Below are positions 63,980 through 64,000 of a stretch of 64,000 nt of DNA, one piece after another; within the stretch, counting starts at the first letter, position 1, and each line of letters opens with the position of its first letter. The DNA comes from Brevibacterium limosum (GTDB lineage Bacteria > Actinomycetota > Actinomycetes > Actinomycetales > Brevibacteriaceae). A program made the translations under genes and the position numbers. The stretch spans positions 2,976,001 to 3,040,000 of the forward strand of contig NZ_CP050154.1 in assembly GCF_011617705.1 (NCBI RefSeq). The letters run 5' to 3'. The notes beneath the pieces were generated by a model. It did not search any database. It worked only from the letters and a program-made list of their open reading frames with translations, and was not told where the DNA came from.

Positions 63980-64000
63980 CTACAGCCTTTCGGCGATGAG
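63980..64000 (-). CDS. possible 3' end of a gene entering from the right
   Basis: A minus-strand frame ends in LIAERL and a TAG at 63982-63980, running off the window edge. Seven codons are too few to identify anything; recorded only because the stop lies at a natural gene spacing. Confidence 0.25.
   Translation of the reverse strand, partial: LIAERL

Overview
The window is high-GC actinobacterial chromosome. Gene content and order suggest a Brevibacterium-like member of the Micrococcales (inferred from the sequence alone). Supporting features are a full menaquinone gene set with a MenJ-type reductase, System II cytochrome c maturation, an actinobacterial HemD, the small ribosomal protein bS22, and local gene order I recognise from Mycobacterium tuberculosis: ppx / TIM-barrel isomerase / proC / bS22 / glutaredoxin / hemA-hemC-hemD-hemB-hemL / phosphatase / tlpA-ccdA-resB-ccsB / men genes / menJ / prenyl synthase. 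Almost all of it is chromosomal housekeeping sequence; the only mobile element is one IS110-family insertion.

Layout. 1-9.9 kb: a DUF1992 gene running off the left edge, tRNA-Tyr, yajQ, metF-metE (methionine synthesis), a RelA/SpoT-domain protein, an FprA-type ferredoxin-NADP reductase, a RarD-type exporter and a UPF0718-type permease. 9.9-23.2 kb: menaquinone synthesis on both strands (prenyl synthase, menJ, menG, menF, menD, menC, menB, menE, menA), with an esterase and a lipoprotein between menD and menC. 23.2-24.5 kb: two small membrane proteins and a 519-base non-coding stretch rich in repeats and hairpins. 24.5-37.3 kb, all on the minus strand: rex, a fused hemA-hemC, hemD, hemB, a MarR regulator, hemL, a histidine phosphatase, tlpA, ccdA, resB and ccsB, mostly with overlapping start and stop codons, preceded by a glutaredoxin-like gene and bS22. 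37.7-46.7 kb: acuC, trkH-trkA, tRNA-Gly, an acetate-type symporter with its DUF485 partner and a divergent LuxR regulator, proC and a sugar-phosphate isomerase-like gene. 46.7-52.3 kb: the IS110 element, then glpK-glpF-glpD. 52.5-57.9 kb: ppx, an enoyl-CoA hydratase, and prpC-prpB-prpD (propionate catabolism). 58-63 kb: a DUF4916 Nudix-like protein, a universal stress protein, and a TPP riboswitch driving a ykoE-ykoD-ykoC thiamine-precursor transporter. The last kilobase holds two small genes.

How it works together: heme synthesis, cytochrome c maturation and menaquinone synthesis supply the aerobic respiratory chain, and the NADH sensor Rex sits first in the heme/cytochrome run. GlpD and PrpC/B/D feed that chain, while MetE/F and the thiamine transporter are cofactor and amino-acid supply.

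The most unusual observations are: (1) the IS110 element sits inside a 27-base-arm palindrome that probably was the glpK terminator, and its 315-base upstream non-coding end is where a bridge RNA would be expected; (2) glutamyl-tRNA reductase and hydroxymethylbilane synthase are encoded as one 825-residue protein; (3) a group of long intergenic hairpins share half-sites; (4) at three genes (metE, acuC, proC) the 3' end is echoed as a direct repeat just past the stop codon. I found no CRISPR array, prophage or obvious defence system.
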